From Streptomyces curacoi (GTDB lineage: Bacteria > Actinomycetota > Actinomycetes > Streptomycetales > Streptomycetaceae): a stretch of 64,000 bases of DNA. The stretch lies in the NCBI RefSeq assembly GCF_001513975.1, contig NZ_KQ947986.1, positions 226,713 through 290,712 of the forward strand, read 5' to 3'. Under the pieces are notes generated by a model, which saw only the letters and a program-made list of their open reading frames with translations, did no database searches and was not told the origin of the DNA. Positions within the stretch are counted from its first letter, which is position 1. Every line of letters starts with the position of its first letter. Of the stretch, positions 9,380 through 19,717 are shown in pieces. The position numbers were made by a program, and so were the translations under genes.

Positions 9380-10395
9380 CACCGAGTGCCCTTCGCGGCG
9401 TACTTGTCGATCGTCTCGACGTTCGTCTTGTCGACGAAGGCCGGTCCGGTCAGCACCGGCTGCTCGCCGCCGCCCATGTAGTTGCCGTTGTTCTTGTAGA
9501 GCCACAGGGAGTCGATCGCCAGGTAGCCCTGCAGGTAGGGCTGCTGGTCGACGGCGAACTCGATGTCGCCCTTGCTGATCGCGCCGGTCAGTTCCTTGTT
9601 GAGGTCGAAGGTGGCGACCTTCGCCTTGGCGCCCGCGTCACCGATCGACTGCACCGCGGTCAGCGCGAACGGCGCGCCGAGGGTGACGACGTAGTCGAGG
9701 TCGCTGTCCTGCTTGAGCTTGGCGGTGATCGTCGACTTCACGGACGGCATGTCGGTGCCGTTGACGTTGAGGTTCTCGACGTCACCCTCGAAGGTCTTCT
9801 TCACACCCGCACAGCGCTGCTCCAGGCCGATGTTGCCCTGCTCCTGGATGACACAGACGGCCTTCTTGGCGCCGGCCTCGTTCAGCCGCTTGCCGAGCGC
9901 CTCGCCCGCGACGGTCTCGTCCTGGCCGAAGAACTCCATCAGGCCGAGCTTCTGCCACTCGCTCACACCGGAGTTGAGGCCGACCACCGGTATGCCGGCC
10001 TTCTTCGCCTTGCTCACGACGTCCTTCATGGCGTCCGGCTTGGCGAGGGTGATCGCGATGCCGTCGACCTTCTGGTCGATCGCGTTCTGGACCAGGTTGG
10101 CCTGGTTGCCCGCGTTGGGGTCGTTGGAGTAGATCAGCTTGATGTTGTCCTTGGCCGCGGCGGCCTCGGCGCCCTTGCGGACGATGTCCCAGAAGGTGTC
10201 ACCGGCCGACTGGTGCGTGACCAGGGCGACCGTCATCCGGGGGGTGTTCGCCTTGCCGGCGGAGGCGCCCTCTGCGCTCTCCTCAGCCTTCTTGCCACCG
10301 GAGCTGCTGGAGCATCCTGCGAGCGTCAGCGCTGCCGCTGCGGCGACGGCCACGACGGGGGCCAGGCTGCGGGAGCGAGAGTAAGAGCGGTCCAT
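9379..10395 (-). CDS. Sugar-binding lipoprotein of ABC transporter
   Basis: A 338-aa extracellular substrate-binding protein of the ribose-binding type (Peripla_BP_4). A signal peptide ends in a lipobox, LTLAGC, with C28 as the lipidation site, followed by a Ser/Gly linker. Motifs of the fold include VALVTHQSAGDTFWD, DGIAITLAKPDAM, VGLNSG and FDLNKELTGAI. It is the first gene of the five-gene minus-strand operon and is transcribed away from the inverted repeat at 10544-10613. Context points to myo-inositol as ligand. Confidence 0.92.
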   Translation of the reverse strand: MDRSYSRSRSLAPVVAVAAAAALTLAGCSSSSGGKKAEESAEGASAGKANTPRMTVALVTHQSAGDTFWDIVRKGAEAAAAKDNIKLIYSNDPNAGNQANLVQNAIDQKVDGIAITLAKPDAMKDVVSKAKKAGIPVVGLNSGVSEWQKLGLMEFFGQDETVAGEALGKRLNEAGAKKAVCVIQEQGNIGLEQRCAGVKKTFEGDVENLNVNGTDMPSVKSTITAKLKQDSDLDYVVTLGAPFALTAVQSIGDAGAKAKVATFDLNKELTGAISKGDIEFAVDQQPYLQGYLAIDSLWLYKNNGNYMGGGEQPVLTGPAFVDKTNVETIDKYAAKGTR

Positions 10396-10523
10396 CTTTC
10401 CAGCACCTCACTGTGCGACGGGGGTGTGCGACGGGGGGAAAGGGAGTGATCAGGATCCATGTCCCGGACCCTTGGGAAGCCCGGGTCATGTGCCGTGGAA
10501 CACGGCGGTTGCGCTGGGACGGG

Positions 10524-10633
10524 ATCCAATCCCTAGATGCGCTCGCTGTCAATACTTTGTTAAGACATCATTTCACAAGCAGGTCCGAATGTAAGTACAA
10601 AGTATTGACAGCGCCGGGCTCCACGCCCTACAC
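10524..10633. promoter_or_regulatory. Divergent iol promoters with 17-bp inverted-repeat operator
   Basis: The gap between the transporter operon and iolC contains a perfect 17-bp inverted repeat, 10544-10560 and 10597-10613, separated by 36 bp. Each arm carries TTGACA in the outward direction. On the plus strand it is at 10605-10610 with CTACAC 17 bp downstream; on the minus strand it is at 10552-10547 with TTGGAT 17 bp downstream. The two -35 boxes are thus mirror images inside the repeat, so a regulator bound to both arms could control both operons at once. The GntR (17008) or LacI (154) product is the likely binder. The rest of 10396-10693 is non-coding; an AGGAG at 10681-10685 serves iolC. 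Confidence 0.72.
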
Positions 10634-10693
10634 CTGGGAGGCGGCAGGCCCCCTGGGGGCCCCACCCCCAGCCCAGCTCTAGGAGCGTTGCGC

Positions 10694-11653
10694 ATGGCCG
10701 AGTCAGCCAAGCCCTTCGACTTGATCACGATGGGAAGAATAGGAGTCGATCTCTACCCCCTGCAGTCTGGCCTACCTCTGACGCAGGTGGAGACGTTCGG
10801 CAAATTCCTCGGAGGGTCGGCCGCGAACGTCGCCGTGGCCGCCGCCCGGCTCGGCCGCAGCACCGCCGTGATCACCCGCACCGGCGACGACCCGTTCGGC
10901 GCCTATCTGCACGAGGCCCTGAAGGACTTCGGCGTCGACGACCGCTGGGTGACGCCCGTCGCGGCGTACCCGACGCCGGTGACGTTCTGCGAGATCTTCC
11001 CGCCGGACGACTTCCCGCTGTACTTCTACCGGCAGCCTAAGGCGCCTGACCTGGAGATACATTCCGACGAGCTGGACTACTGGGCCATCCGCTCGGCCCG
11101 GATCTTCTGGATCACCGGCACCGGCCTGAGCGAGGAGCCGAGCCGCTCCGCCACGCTCGCCGCCCTCAAGGCGCGCGACAAGGCGGGCACCACGGTCTTC
11201 GACCTCGACTGGCGCCCCATGTTCTGGAGGGACCCGGAGGAGGCCCGCCCGTACTACGCGGAGGCGCTTCGGCACACCACGGTCGCCGTCGGCAACCTGG
11301 ACGAGTGCGAGATCGCCACCGGCGTCCGCGAGCCGCGCGCCTGCGCCGAGGCGCTGCTGGCGGCCGGCGTTGAGCTGGCGGTCGTCAAACAGGGCCCCAA
11401 GGGCGTGCTGGCGGTGCACCGCGACGGCACCGAGGCCGAGGTGCCGCCGGTGCCGGTCGAGGTGGCCAACGGCCTGGGCGCGGGCGATGCCTTCGGCGGC
11501 TCGCTGGTCCACGGGCTGCTGTCCGGCTGGGAGCTGGCCACCACCATGCGGTACGCCAACGCCGCCGGCGCCCTCGTCGCCTCCCGCCTGGCCTGCTCCT
11601 CCGCGATGCCCACCGAGTCCGAGGTCGCGGACCTCCTCACGCGGGCGTCGTAG
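10694..11653 (+). CDS. iolC: 5-Dehydro-2-deoxygluconokinase
   Basis: A 319-aa PfkB/ribokinase-family kinase that phosphorylates 2-deoxy-5-keto-D-gluconate in the inositol pathway. PfkB signature 1 lies around 40-54 (GGSAANVAVAAARLG), and signature 2 around 260-270 holds the catalytic base D265 in GLGAGDAFGGS. The ATG at 10694 sits 8 bp after AGGAG; a TTG two codons earlier is too close to that site. It heads the plus-strand iol operon and is followed by the aldolase that would cleave its product. Confidence 0.92.
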   Translation: MAESAKPFDLITMGRIGVDLYPLQSGLPLTQVETFGKFLGGSAANVAVAAARLGRSTAVITRTGDDPFGAYLHEALKDFGVDDRWVTPVAAYPTPVTFCEIFPPDDFPLYFYRQPKAPDLEIHSDELDYWAIRSARIFWITGTGLSEEPSRSATLAALKARDKAGTTVFDLDWRPMFWRDPEEARPYYAEALRHTTVAVGNLDECEIATGVREPRACAEALLAAGVELAVVKQGPKGVLAVHRDGTEAEVPPVPVEVANGLGAGDAFGGSLVHGLLSGWELATTMRYANAAGALVASRLACSSAMPTESEVADLLTRAS

Positions 11654-11686
11654 CCGAGCCCCTCGCGCGGGCGTCGTAGCCGAGCC
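11641..11686. repeat. Duplicated 20-bp segment across the iolC stop
   Basis: A 20-bp sequence at 11641-11660, containing the iolC stop codon, is repeated exactly at 11667-11686 after a 6-bp spacer. It looks like a small local duplication that lengthened the iolC-aldolase gap. No regulatory meaning is evident. Confidence 0.8.
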
Positions 11687-11721
11687 CTCGGCCGACCGAG
11701 CCACCCTGAACGGAGCCTTCC

Positions 11722-12609
11722 TTGAGCATCAGCATCCCCGACCTCACCGCGATCAGAGCCCGGCACCCCGAGGCGATCGCCGAGGCCGCCGCCCGCAGGA
11801 CGCGCCGCCCCCTGATCGGCGACAGCGGCCGCCTGATGATCGTGGCCGCGGACCATCCCGCGCGCGGCGCCCTGGGCGTCGGCGACCGCAGGCTGGCCAT
11901 GGCCAACCGGGCCGATCTGCTGGAACGTCTCTGCATCGCGCTCTCGCGACCCGGCGTCGACGGGGTGCTGGCCACCGCCGACATCCTGGAGGACCTGCTG
12001 CTGCTCGGTGTCCTCGACGACAAGGTTGTCATGGGCTCCATGAACCGCGGGGGCCTGGCCGGCGCGTCCTTCGAGATGGACGACCGCTTCACCGGCCACC
12101 GCGCCGAGGACATCGCCCGGCTGCGCTTCGACGCGGGCAAGCTGCTGGTCCGTATCGACTACTCCGACCCGGGCTCCCTGACCACCCTGGAGTCCACGGC
12201 CCGCGCCATCGACGCCATGGCCGCCCTCCGGCTGCCGTTGTTCGTCGAGCCGTTCATCTCCCGGCGGATCGACGGCCAGGTGCGCAACGACCTGTCCGCC
12301 GAGGCCGTCACCAAGTCGATCGCCATCGCCTCGGGGCTGGGCGGCACCTCGGCCTACACCTGGCTGAAACTGCCCGTCACCCATAACCCCGACGACATGG
12401 CCGAGGTTCTGGAGACGTCCACGCTGCCCGTCGTCCTGCTCGGCGGCGAGGTCGGGGGCTCCGCCGAGGATCAGGCGGCCGCCTACGAACGCTGGCGCAA
12501 GGCGCTCGGACACCCCACCGTCCAGGGCCTGGTGGTCGGCCGTTCGCTGCTCTACCCGGCCGAGGGCAGCGTGGAGACGGCGGTGGACACGGCCGTCGGC
12601 CTGTTGTGA
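11722..12609 (+). CDS. Cgl0159-type (beta/alpha)8 aldolase, deoxy-ketogluconate-phosphate cleavage
   Basis: A 295-aa class I aldolase-like TIM barrel related to deoxyribose-phosphate aldolases (the Cgl0159 family of Corynebacterium inositol clusters). Motifs seen are MIVAADHPARGALG, KVVMGSMNRGGLAG, LFVEPF and a predicted Schiff-base region AYTWLKLPV. By context it replaces IolJ, splitting 2-deoxy-5-keto-gluconate-6-phosphate into dihydroxyacetone phosphate and malonate semialdehyde. The TTG start at 11722 lies 6 bp after GGAG and gives an N terminus with no better in-frame ATG nearby. The functional assignment rests on family knowledge and operon position. Confidence 0.82.
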   Translation: MSISIPDLTAIRARHPEAIAEAAARRTRRPLIGDSGRLMIVAADHPARGALGVGDRRLAMANRADLLERLCIALSRPGVDGVLATADILEDLLLLGVLDDKVVMGSMNRGGLAGASFEMDDRFTGHRAEDIARLRFDAGKLLVRIDYSDPGSLTTLESTARAIDAMAALRLPLFVEPFISRRIDGQVRNDLSAEAVTKSIAIASGLGGTSAYTWLKLPVTHNPDDMAEVLETSTLPVVLLGGEVGGSAEDQAAAYERWRKALGHPTVQGLVVGRSLLYPAEGSVETAVDTAVGLL

Positions 12610-12634
12610 TCCGGATTGTGAGGCGGAGAACTCG

Positions 12635-13522
12635 ATGACCTATCACCTTCCCGCGGGAAAGGCGCTCGGCGGCCCGTACGTCGTGGACGTCACGCCCGAG
12701 AAGGCCGGCTGGGGCTACTCCAGTCTGCGGATCCTGGAGCTGCCGCCCGGCGGCAGCCACAACTTCGACACCGGCGACAGCGAGTGGATCGTGCTGTCGC
12801 TGACCGGCGGCTGCACGGTCGAGGCCGCGGACGACTTCGGCCACGACACGTTCCGGCTCACCGGCCGGGACAGCGTGTTCAGCGGCGTGAGCGACTTCGC
12901 GTACGTGCCGCGCGACGCCCGTGCGACCGTCTCGTCCACCGGCGGCGGACGGTTCGCGCTGACCGGCGCGCGCTGCTCGCGGTGGCTGCCGGCCCGGTAC
13001 GGACCGGCGTCGTCGGTGCCGGTGGAGCTGCGCGGCACGGGCAACAGCAGCCGCCAGGTCAACAACTTCGGCGCGGCGGGCGTCTTCGAGTGCGACAAGC
13101 TCATCGCGGTCGAGGTCATCACGCCGGGCGGCAACTGGTCGTCCTTCCCGCCGCACAAGCACGACGAGCACAAGCCCGGCGAGGAGTCGGTGCTGGAAGA
13201 GATCTACTACTTCGAGTTCGCCGATCACGAGGGCATCCCCGGCCTCGGCTACCAGCGCGTCTCCCCGTCCGGGCACGGCCGGGGCACCGACGTCCTGGCC
13301 GAGGTGCGCGGCGGAGACGTCGTGCTGATCCCCGACGGCTGGCACGGGCCCTCCATGGCCGTGCCCGGCCACCACATGTACTACCTCAACGTCATGGCGG
13401 GCCCCGAGGACGAGCGCGCCTGGCTGATCTGCGACCACCCCGATCACGCCTGGGTCCGCGACACCTGGCCGGACCAGCCCGTCGACCCCCGTCTGCCCCT
13501 CTACACCGCCCCGTCCCAGTGA
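12635..13522 (+). CDS. iolB: 5-Deoxy-glucuronate isomerase
   Basis: A 295-aa bicupin (KduI/IolB family) that isomerises 5-deoxy-glucuronate to 2-deoxy-5-keto-gluconate. Cupin metal-site motifs are seen in the C-terminal half (SFPPHKHDEHKPGEES, EEIYYFEF, DGWHGPS) and the HMYYLNVMAG stretch is characteristic. Length matches the family. It lies 25 bp after the aldolase and 8 bp before iolD, with GGCGGAGAA as ribosome site, so it is firmly inside the iol operon. Confidence 0.93.
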   Translation: MTYHLPAGKALGGPYVVDVTPEKAGWGYSSLRILELPPGGSHNFDTGDSEWIVLSLTGGCTVEAADDFGHDTFRLTGRDSVFSGVSDFAYVPRDARATVSSTGGGRFALTGARCSRWLPARYGPASSVPVELRGTGNSSRQVNNFGAAGVFECDKLIAVEVITPGGNWSSFPPHKHDEHKPGEESVLEEIYYFEFADHEGIPGLGYQRVSPSGHGRGTDVLAEVRGGDVVLIPDGWHGPSMAVPGHHMYYLNVMAGPEDERAWLICDHPDHAWVRDTWPDQPVDPRLPLYTAPSQ

Positions 13523-13530
13523 GGTCCCCG

Positions 13531-15411
13531 ATGAGCCAACCCACGAGCGTCCGCCTGACCGTCGCCCAGGCGCTGGTGCGGTTCCTGTCCGCCCAGTACA
13601 CCGAGCGCGACGGCGTACGGCGCCGGCTGATCGCCGGTACCTGGGGCATTTTCGGCCACGGCAACGTGGCCGGCATCGGCCAGGCCCTCCTTCAGGCGGG
13701 CGAGGACGTGATGCCGTACCACCAGGGCCGCAACGAGCAGTCCATGGTGCACGCGGCCGTCGGCTACGCCCGCCAGCTCAACCGCCTCTCCGCGCAGGCC
13801 GTGACGACGTCCATCGGCCCCGGCGCGACGAACCTCGTCACCGGTGCCGCCCTGGCCACCATCAACCGCCTGCCGGTCCTGCTCCTCCCCGGCGACTACT
13901 TCGCCTCCCACGCCCCCGACCCGCTGCTCCAGCAGCTGGAGCACCCGACCGAGGCGGACGTGTCGGTCAACGACACCCTGCGCCCGGTGTCGAGGTACTT
14001 CGACCGGATCACCCGCCCCGAGGCCCTGATCCCGTCCGCGCTGAACGCCATGCGGGTCCTCGCCGACCCGGCCGAGACCGGCGCGGTGACGCTGGCGCTC
14101 CCCCAGGACGTGCAGGCGGAGGCGTACGACTGGCCGGAGGAGTTCTTCGCCGAGCGCGTCTGGTACGTACGGCGCCCCGCGCCCGACCCGGTCGAGCTGA
14201 CGGCGGCCGTCGAGGCGATCCGGGCCGCCGAGCGCCCCCTGATCGTCGCGGGCGGCGGCGTCCACCACAGCGAGGCAGAGGCCGCGCTGAAGGCCTTCGT
14301 CGAGGCCACCGGCATCCCGGTCTCCTCCACCCAGGCGGGCAAGGGCTCCCTGCGCTACGACCACCCCGCCGACCTCGGCGGCATCGGCCACACCGGCACG
14401 TCGGTCAGCGACGACATCGCGCGCGCGGCCGACCTGGTGATCGGCGTGGGCACGAGATACACCGACTTCACGACCGCCTCGGGCACGCTCTTCCAGAACC
14501 CTGACGTGCGCTTCCTGAACCTCAACATCACCGGGTTCGACGCGCACAAGCTGGCGGCGCGGACGCTGGTCTGCGACGCCAGGGCCGGTCTCGAAGGGCT
14601 GGTGGAGGGACTGGCCGGGTACCGCGTGAGCGAGGCGTACGAGGCCGAGTACCGCGCCGGCAAGGAGCGCTGGGACGCCGTCGTGGAGGCCGCCTACCGG
14701 GCCGACGACGAGAGCGCCGTACCGACGCAGACGCAGGTGCTGGGCGCGCTGGACGCGGTCGTCGGCGACGACGACGTGGTGATCAACGCGGCCGGTTCGC
14801 TCCCGGGCGACCTGCACAAGCTGTGGCGGTCCCGCAGCCCGCGCCAGTACCACCTGGAGTACGGCTACTCCTGCATGGGCTACGAGATCCCGGCCGGGAT
14901 CGGCATCCAGCAGGCCGCCCCGGACACGGCCGTGTGGTCGCTGGTCGGCGACGGCACCTACCTGATGATGCCGACCGAGATCGTCACCGCCGTCCAGGAG
15001 GGCCTGCCGGTCAACATCGTCCTGATCCAGAACCACGGCTACGCCTCCATCGGCGGGCTGTCGGCCGAGACCGGCGGCGAGCGCTTCGGCACCGACTACC
15101 GCTACCGGGCCGCCGACGGCACCTTCACCGGCGCCCCGCTCCCCGTCGACCTGGCCGCCAACGCGGCCAGCCTCGGCATGGACGTGCTGCGCGCCAAGAC
15201 GGTCCGCGAGCTGCGCGAGGCGCTGGCCACGGCCCGCGCCTCCGACCGGCCGACCTGCGTGTACGTCGAGACGGACATCATGAACCCCACCTCCCCCGGC
15301 GCCGAGGCCTGGTGGGACGTACCCGTCGCCGAGATCGCCTCACGCGAGGCCGCCGTCGAGGCCCGCGAGCGCTACGACCAGCACGTCGCCGGACGCCGCC
15401 ACCACCTCTGA
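13531..15411 (+). CDS. iolD: 3D-(3,5/4)-trihydroxycyclohexane-1,2-dione hydrolase
   Basis: A 626-aa thiamine-diphosphate enzyme that opens the cyclohexanedione ring to 5-deoxy-glucuronate. The N-terminal Pyr domain carries the activating E69 (GRNEQSMVHAAVGYAR), the central domain holds IVAGGGVHHSEAE, and the C-terminal PP domain has the TPP/Mg motif GDG at about 472-474 ending at QNHG. Length agrees with IolD. The ATG at 13531 lies 8 bp after the iolB stop, and longer upstream extensions are an iolB shadow in another frame. Confidence 0.93.
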   Translation: MSQPTSVRLTVAQALVRFLSAQYTERDGVRRRLIAGTWGIFGHGNVAGIGQALLQAGEDVMPYHQGRNEQSMVHAAVGYARQLNRLSAQAVTTSIGPGATNLVTGAALATINRLPVLLLPGDYFASHAPDPLLQQLEHPTEADVSVNDTLRPVSRYFDRITRPEALIPSALNAMRVLADPAETGAVTLALPQDVQAEAYDWPEEFFAERVWYVRRPAPDPVELTAAVEAIRAAERPLIVAGGGVHHSEAEAALKAFVEATGIPVSSTQAGKGSLRYDHPADLGGIGHTGTSVSDDIARAADLVIGVGTRYTDFTTASGTLFQNPDVRFLNLNITGFDAHKLAARTLVCDARAGLEGLVEGLAGYRVSEAYEAEYRAGKERWDAVVEAAYRADDESAVPTQTQVLGALDAVVGDDDVVINAAGSLPGDLHKLWRSRSPRQYHLEYGYSCMGYEIPAGIGIQQAAPDTAVWSLVGDGTYLMMPTEIVTAVQEGLPVNIVLIQNHGYASIGGLSAETGGERFGTDYRYRAADGTFTGAPLPVDLAANAASLGMDVLRAKTVRELREALATARASDRPTCVYVETDIMNPTSPGAEAWWDVPVAEIASREAAVEARERYDQHVAGRRHHL

Positions 15412-15441
15412 ACTCCCCCTTACGAAAGGCCCTTTCGCACC

Positions 15442-16935
<1,494 letters not shown>

Positions 16936-16941
16936 CACGCC

Positions 16942-16977
16942 CGCAGAGGGACTGCCACCCGCAGCGGGACTGCCACC
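16942..16977. repeat. 18-bp tandem repeat upstream of GntR gene
   Basis: Two near-identical 18-bp units (16942-16959 and 16960-16977, one difference) plus a degenerate third unit lie between iolA and the GntR gene. They contain no ribosome site and the AGGGAGGG at 16995-17002 follows them. It is probably slippage; an operator role is possible but unsupported. Confidence 0.6.
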
Positions 16978-17007
16978 CCGTAGCGGGACCATCCAAGGGA
17001 GGGACCC

Positions 17008-17793
17008 ATGGCGAAGGCCCGCGGCTCCGCACGAGCCGTGTCCGCCCCCGCGCTGGACTCGCTGGACTTCGCCCTGGACCGGGGCAGTCCCGTGCCGCTG
17101 TACTACCAGCTCGCCCAGCAGCTGGAGGCGGCGATCGAGCACGGGAGTCTCGCCCCGGGCAACCTCCTGGGCAACGAGGTCGACCTGTCGGTGCGGCTGG
17201 GCCTGTCCCGGCCCACCGTCCGGCAGGCCATCCAGTCCCTCGTCGACAAGGGACTGCTGGTGCGGCGACGCGGCGTGGGCACCCAGGTGGTGCACAGCCA
17301 GGTGAAGCGCGGGCTGGAGCTCAGCAGTCTCTACGACGACCTGGAGGCGGCCGGGCAGGGCCCCACCACCGAGGTCGTCCGCAACGAGCGCGTCCCGGCC
17401 ACCGCCGACGTCGCCGCCGCGCTCGGCATCGGGGAAGGCGCGGAGGTCACGGTCCTGGAGCGGCTGCGCTGCACGCACGGCCAGCCCGTGGCCATCCTGT
17501 GCAACTACCTGCCCGCGAGCCTGCTCGAGCTCGACACCGCCCGTCTGGAGTCGACCGGCCTGTACCGGATGATGCGCACCGCCGGCATCACCCTGCACAG
17601 CGCCCGCCAGTCGATCGGCGCCCGCTGCGCCACCGCCGAGGAGGCCGAGCGCCTCGACGAGAAGGAGGGCGCGGCGCTGCTGACCATGCAGCGCACGGCG
17701 TACGACGACACGGGCCGGCCGGTCGAGTACGGCACGCACATCTACCGTGCGTCCCGGTACGCGTTCGACTTCCAGCTGCTGGTCAGGCCCTGA
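17008..17793 (+). CDS. GntR/HutC-family regulator of the iol genes
   Basis: A 261-aa regulator. Residues about 29-95 form the GntR winged helix (VPLYYQLAQQLEAAIEHG, LGLSRPTVRQAIQSLVDKGL, RRRGVGTQVV). Residues about 110-255 form the UTRA ligand domain (ELSSLYDDLEAAG, VTVLERLRC, GRPVEYGTHIYRASRYAF), as in HutC-type members that bind small metabolites. It is preceded by a strong AGGGAGGG. As the last gene of the iol operon it probably autoregulates via the inverted repeat at 10544-10613. The last 11 bp overlap a convergent DUF427 gene. Confidence 0.9.
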   Translation: MAKARGSARAVSAPALDSLDFALDRGSPVPLYYQLAQQLEAAIEHGSLAPGNLLGNEVDLSVRLGLSRPTVRQAIQSLVDKGLLVRRRGVGTQVVHSQVKRGLELSSLYDDLEAAGQGPTTEVVRNERVPATADVAAALGIGEGAEVTVLERLRCTHGQPVAILCNYLPASLLELDTARLESTGLYRMMRTAGITLHSARQSIGARCATAEEAERLDEKEGAALLTMQRTAYDDTGRPVEYGTHIYRASRYAFDFQLLVRP

Positions 17794-18586
17794 GTCCGGC
17801 GGTGAACGGCGTGACCGGCCGCTGCAGGCGCTCGCCGTCCACGGTGAGGGCCACGGCCTCGTTGTAGAAGGCCAGCAGCCCCTTGACGGGGCCCACCGCG
17901 GGCAGCGGCTCGGCATAGCTCCACAGGAGGTTGCGCGGGACCTCGTCCTCGCCGCGCCAGGTCCAGTACTGGGCCCGGCCCTTGTACGGGCACCCGGTGC
18001 GGTGGTCCGTGGGCTCGAACAGGTCGAGACGGACGTCCTCGCGGGGGATGTAGTACCGCGTCGGCAGCCCGGTCTCGAACAGCAGCACCGGCCGGTGGGT
18101 GTCCGCGACGACCGTGCCGGCGATCTCGACCTGGACGTGACGGCTGCTGGGCATCGCGTCCACCCGTTTGTGCGGGTCGCGGGGGTGGACGAAGATCTCT
18201 TCCTCCTCCTCGTACCAGTGGTCGAGGCCGCTGCCCCAGCGGTGGAACCACTCGAACGCGATGTGCCCGGCCAGGTCGGCGGCGGGGAACGTCCAGGCCG
18301 CGTTCTCCACCAGGGCTCCGTCGGCCTGAAGGTCGTAGAAGATCTGCGAGCCCGTGTGCGATCCCGTCGGCGGGTTCTTCGCCGGGCGGAGGAGGTCCGT
18401 GCGGACCTCCTCGCGCGGGAACGCGTAACACGGCACGGGCAGCTCGGGTTCCCAGACCAGGACGGGGTGCCGGCTGTCGACGACGGTGACGTCACCCTTG
18501 CGGCCGCGCACCCAGCGCTCGCTGGGCTCCCAGAGGAGGCCTTCGGGGGTCGTACGGACCGATCGCTCGGTGGGGAACAGAGGCAT
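17783..18586 (-). CDS. DUF427 domain protein (two repeats)
   Basis: A 267-aa cytoplasmic protein made of two DUF427 (NTP_transf_9-type beta) domains, roughly residues 25-120 and 145-250. Each carries motifs such as RHPVLVWEPELPVPCYAFPR and RPVLLFETGLPTRYYIPRE, and YKGRAQYW in the second. DUF427 proteins are common and of unsettled function. It overlaps the 3' end of the convergent GntR gene by 11 bp, so transcription from one may interfere with the other. It is probably monocistronic. Confidence 0.88.
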   Translation of the reverse strand: MPLFPTERSVRTTPEGLLWEPSERWVRGRKGDVTVVDSRHPVLVWEPELPVPCYAFPREEVRTDLLRPAKNPPTGSHTGSQIFYDLQADGALVENAAWTFPAADLAGHIAFEWFHRWGSGLDHWYEEEEEIFVHPRDPHKRVDAMPSSRHVQVEIAGTVVADTHRPVLLFETGLPTRYYIPREDVRLDLFEPTDHRTGCPYKGRAQYWTWRGEDEVPRNLLWSYAEPLPAVGPVKGLLAFYNEAVALTVDGERLQRPVTPFTAGLRA

Positions 18587-18643
18587 GGCCCACTCCCTTC
18601 GCGCCTCTTCGGAGCCTACTGCGGCGGCGTACGACCGGCGCGG

Positions 18644-19627
18644 TCAGTGGACGGAGTCCAGCCGGGCCCGCTGCTCCGGGCTCAGCTCCAGGTCCACGGC
18701 GGCCAGGTTCTCCTCCAGCTGGGCCACGGAGGACGCCCCGACCAGCGGGATGATCGGCAGCGGGCCGCCCAGCTGCCAGGCCAGCACGACCTGGTTGACG
18801 GTGGCACCGGTCTCCTGGGCGACCTCGCGCAGCACCTTCAGGCGGGCCGGGGTGCCCGGGTGGTCGAAGTCCGCGGGCAGCCGGTCCGGGTGCGTGTAGG
18901 CGCCCTTCAGCAGCGGCGAGTAGGCGACCAGGGTCAGGGCGGGCTCGGCCCGCAGGTAGCTCAGCAGGTCGGGGCCGGCGTGGCCCAGGCTGCCGTCGGG
19001 GAACAGGCCGTCGGGGACGTCGGTGCGGGGCCGCAGGTGGGTGTGGGCGTACTGGAGCACCTCGTAGCCGGGCAGTCCGGCCGCGGCGGCGAGGGCGCGG
19101 GCCCGTTCCACCCGCCAGGTCGCGTGGTTGCTGACGCCGAGGAGGCCGACCGTGCCCTCGGCCACCAGCTCGGCGAACCCCTCGACGGTCTCCTGGAGGG
19201 GGACCGTCCGGTCCTCGATGTGGGCGTAGAGCAGGTCCAGCTTCGCGACCCCGAGCCGGTCGCGGCTGCGCTCGGCGGACTCTCGGATCACCTTCGCCGA
19301 CAGTCCCTCCGCGTTGTCGACGTAGCTGGTGCCGGGGGCCAGCGGGCGGGCGCCGAGCTTGGTCGCGAAGACGATCTCGTCGCCGATGCCGCGGCTGCGC
19401 CGCCACCGGCCGAGCAGTTCCTCGCTCTGGCCGCCCTGACCGCCGTCGATCCAGAAGGCGTAGTTGTCGGACGTGTCGATGAAGTTCCCGCCGGCCTCGA
19501 CATAGCGGTCGAGGACGGCGAAGGAGGTCTCCTCGTCGGTGCGCGAGCCGAACAGCATCGCGCCGAGCGCGAGCACGCTCACGTCCCGTCGGTTCTTCGG
19601 GTCGGTGCCGATGGTGCGGTACTTCAT
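18644..19627 (-). CDS. Aldo/keto reductase
   Basis: A 327-aa NADPH-dependent AKR (beta/alpha)8 barrel. The catalytic tetrad can be read: D in FIDTSDNYAFW with the tyrosine, K in FATKLGARP, and H in LLYAHIED. The C-terminal coenzyme motif is IPLVGASSVAQLEENL. The substrate is an aldehyde or ketone but not predictable. The ATG is preceded by GGGAGGGA. It lies about 60 bp before the DUF427 gene on the same strand. Confidence 0.9.
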   Translation of the reverse strand: MKYRTIGTDPKNRRDVSVLALGAMLFGSRTDEETSFAVLDRYVEAGGNFIDTSDNYAFWIDGGQGGQSEELLGRWRRSRGIGDEIVFATKLGARPLAPGTSYVDNAEGLSAKVIRESAERSRDRLGVAKLDLLYAHIEDRTVPLQETVEGFAELVAEGTVGLLGVSNHATWRVERARALAAAAGLPGYEVLQYAHTHLRPRTDVPDGLFPDGSLGHAGPDLLSYLRAEPALTLVAYSPLLKGAYTHPDRLPADFDHPGTPARLKVLREVAQETGATVNQVVLAWQLGGPLPIIPLVGASSVAQLEENLAAVDLELSPEQRARLDSVH

Positions 19628-19717
19628 GGATGAATCCCTCCCGTTCGCGTGCCCGTCTCGGGGCCACGAACGGGAGTCTTCATCTTGAAGCGCACTTCAA
19701 GTCAAGAGCGCGGCCGG

